Origin: Bacteroidia bacterium | Lineage (GTDB): Bacteria > Bacteroidota > Bacteroidia > Bacteroidales > Azobacteroidaceae | Assembly: GCA_026000155.1 (NCBI GenBank) | Contig: BNYG01000066.1 | Location: forward strand, 1 to 6,239 | Direction: 5' to 3' | DNA length: 6,239 nucleotides | Part shown: positions 5,934 through 6,239 of the stretch, piece by piece | How positions within the stretch are numbered: position 1 is the stretch's first letter | Layout of the letters: each line of letters opens with the position of its first letter | Translations under genes and position numbers: made by a program | The notes under the pieces: generated by a model | Told to the model about the DNA's origin: nothing | Databases searched by the model: none | What the model saw: only the letters and a program-made list of their open reading frames with translations

Positions 5934-6210
5934 GCCAAATTGTCAATAAAATGCTCATTTCCGCCTTTTTAAGTTTTAAATATTTTAAGCGAAAAGGGTA
6001 CAGCTTTGCTGAAACCAAGAAATTCAAAATATAAAATTTTGACAGTTTTGTCATCAGTTGATGATAGTATTGTTATTTTCTCATTCTTTAAAAACCCTCA
6101 TTACAACAAACCTGTATCCTGTTTTACCTTTCTCTTGTGGTATGCTTTTACGCTGAATTCAATATTTTGTAAACAAATTGGCAAAACTTTCCCGTCACTT
6201 AAGAAGTGAC
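5907..6210. mobile_element. MITE-like element with long imperfect inverted repeats
   Basis: The 17-nt GTCACTTCTTAAGTGAC at 5907-5923 recurs as its exact reverse complement at 6194-6210. The similarity extends inward: after 10-11 variable bases, GCCAAATTGTCAATAAAATG on the left matches GCCAATTTGTTTACAAAATA on the right (reversed), and about 23 of 32 bases from 5934 agree. The ends are thus imperfect inverted repeats of about 55-60 nt around about 185 bp of A/T-rich sequence. The interior has no recognisable transposase. A plus-strand frame from a TTG at 6006 gives 67 codons and ends inside the right repeat; it matches nothing I know. I see no clear target-site duplication. It is most likely a non-autonomous element or the remnant of an insertion sequence. 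Confidence 0.5.
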
Positions 6211-6239
6211 TTGACATTTAAATTATTAAGCATAAATAA

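Larger units (their letters stand above)
5291..6239. other. Gene-free, structure-rich intergenic region
   Basis: These 949 bp are A/T-rich and contain no convincing protein gene on either strand. The listed hairpins, promoters, RNA candidate, repeats and inverted-repeat element account for most of it. What remains (about 5377-5430 and 5793-5845) is low-complexity A/T sequence with no structure that I can see. Confidence 0.7.

Noticed and set aside
6006..6209. 67-codon plus-strand frame starting at a TTG inside the inverted-repeat element
   Set aside because: It has no ATG, no ribosome site and no recognised domain, and it ends inside the right inverted repeat. The minus strand gives protein-like runs of similar quality, so chance in A/T-rich DNA is likely.
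1..6239. Possible defence, secretion, phage or CRISPR system
   Set aside because: The only convincing genes are a CoA-transferase, pheT and yebC. The repeats are palindromic and irregularly spaced, unlike a CRISPR array.

Overview
The window comes from a member of the phylum Bacteroidota, most likely order Bacteroidales. I infer this from the Bacteroidetes-type proteins (a YebC that starts MGRAFEYRKA and a PheT of Bacteroides type), from four matches to the Bacteroidetes -7 promoter consensus TAnnTTTG, and from start codons preceded by A/T-rich leader rather than a strong Shine-Dalgarno. It is chromosomal housekeeping sequence. I see no defence genes, phage genes, RNA genes of a standard class or CRISPR array.

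Layout. Positions 1-293 are non-coding and hold a hairpin terminator that works on the minus strand, a (TC)11 microsatellite and a possible minus-strand promoter. A minus-strand acetyl-CoA hydrolase/CoA-transferase (294-1787) is divergent from plus-strand pheT (1919-4456), and the 131-bp gap holds back-to-back -7 boxes. pheT is followed after 117 bp by yebC (4574-5290), a translation or regulatory factor. The same direction and short gap suggest co-transcription. From 5291 to 6239 (949 bp) I find no convincing gene, but the stretch is dense in structure. It holds a long interspersed-repeat hairpin, a good promoter, an A/T-rich hairpin with a T run, a roughly 120-150 nt structured-RNA candidate with two competing folds, a direct repeat, another palindrome, a second promoter, and a 304-bp MITE-like element bounded by matching 17-nt inverted repeats.

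The genes are ordinary. The CoA-transferase belongs to acetate/succinate/propionate fermentation, PheT charges tRNA-Phe together with PheS (not in this window), and YebC acts in translation or regulation. The unusual part is the repeat content. At least four palindromic repeat families occur in 6.2 kb. Two of them lie in frame inside pheT and appear to add short peptides to two loops of the synthetase. One of these repeats recurs twice, in opposite orientations, in the pheT-yebC gap, with a compensatory base-pair change in one copy. The leading observations are therefore coding-sequence invasion by palindromic repeats and the possible non-coding RNA at about 5537-5684.
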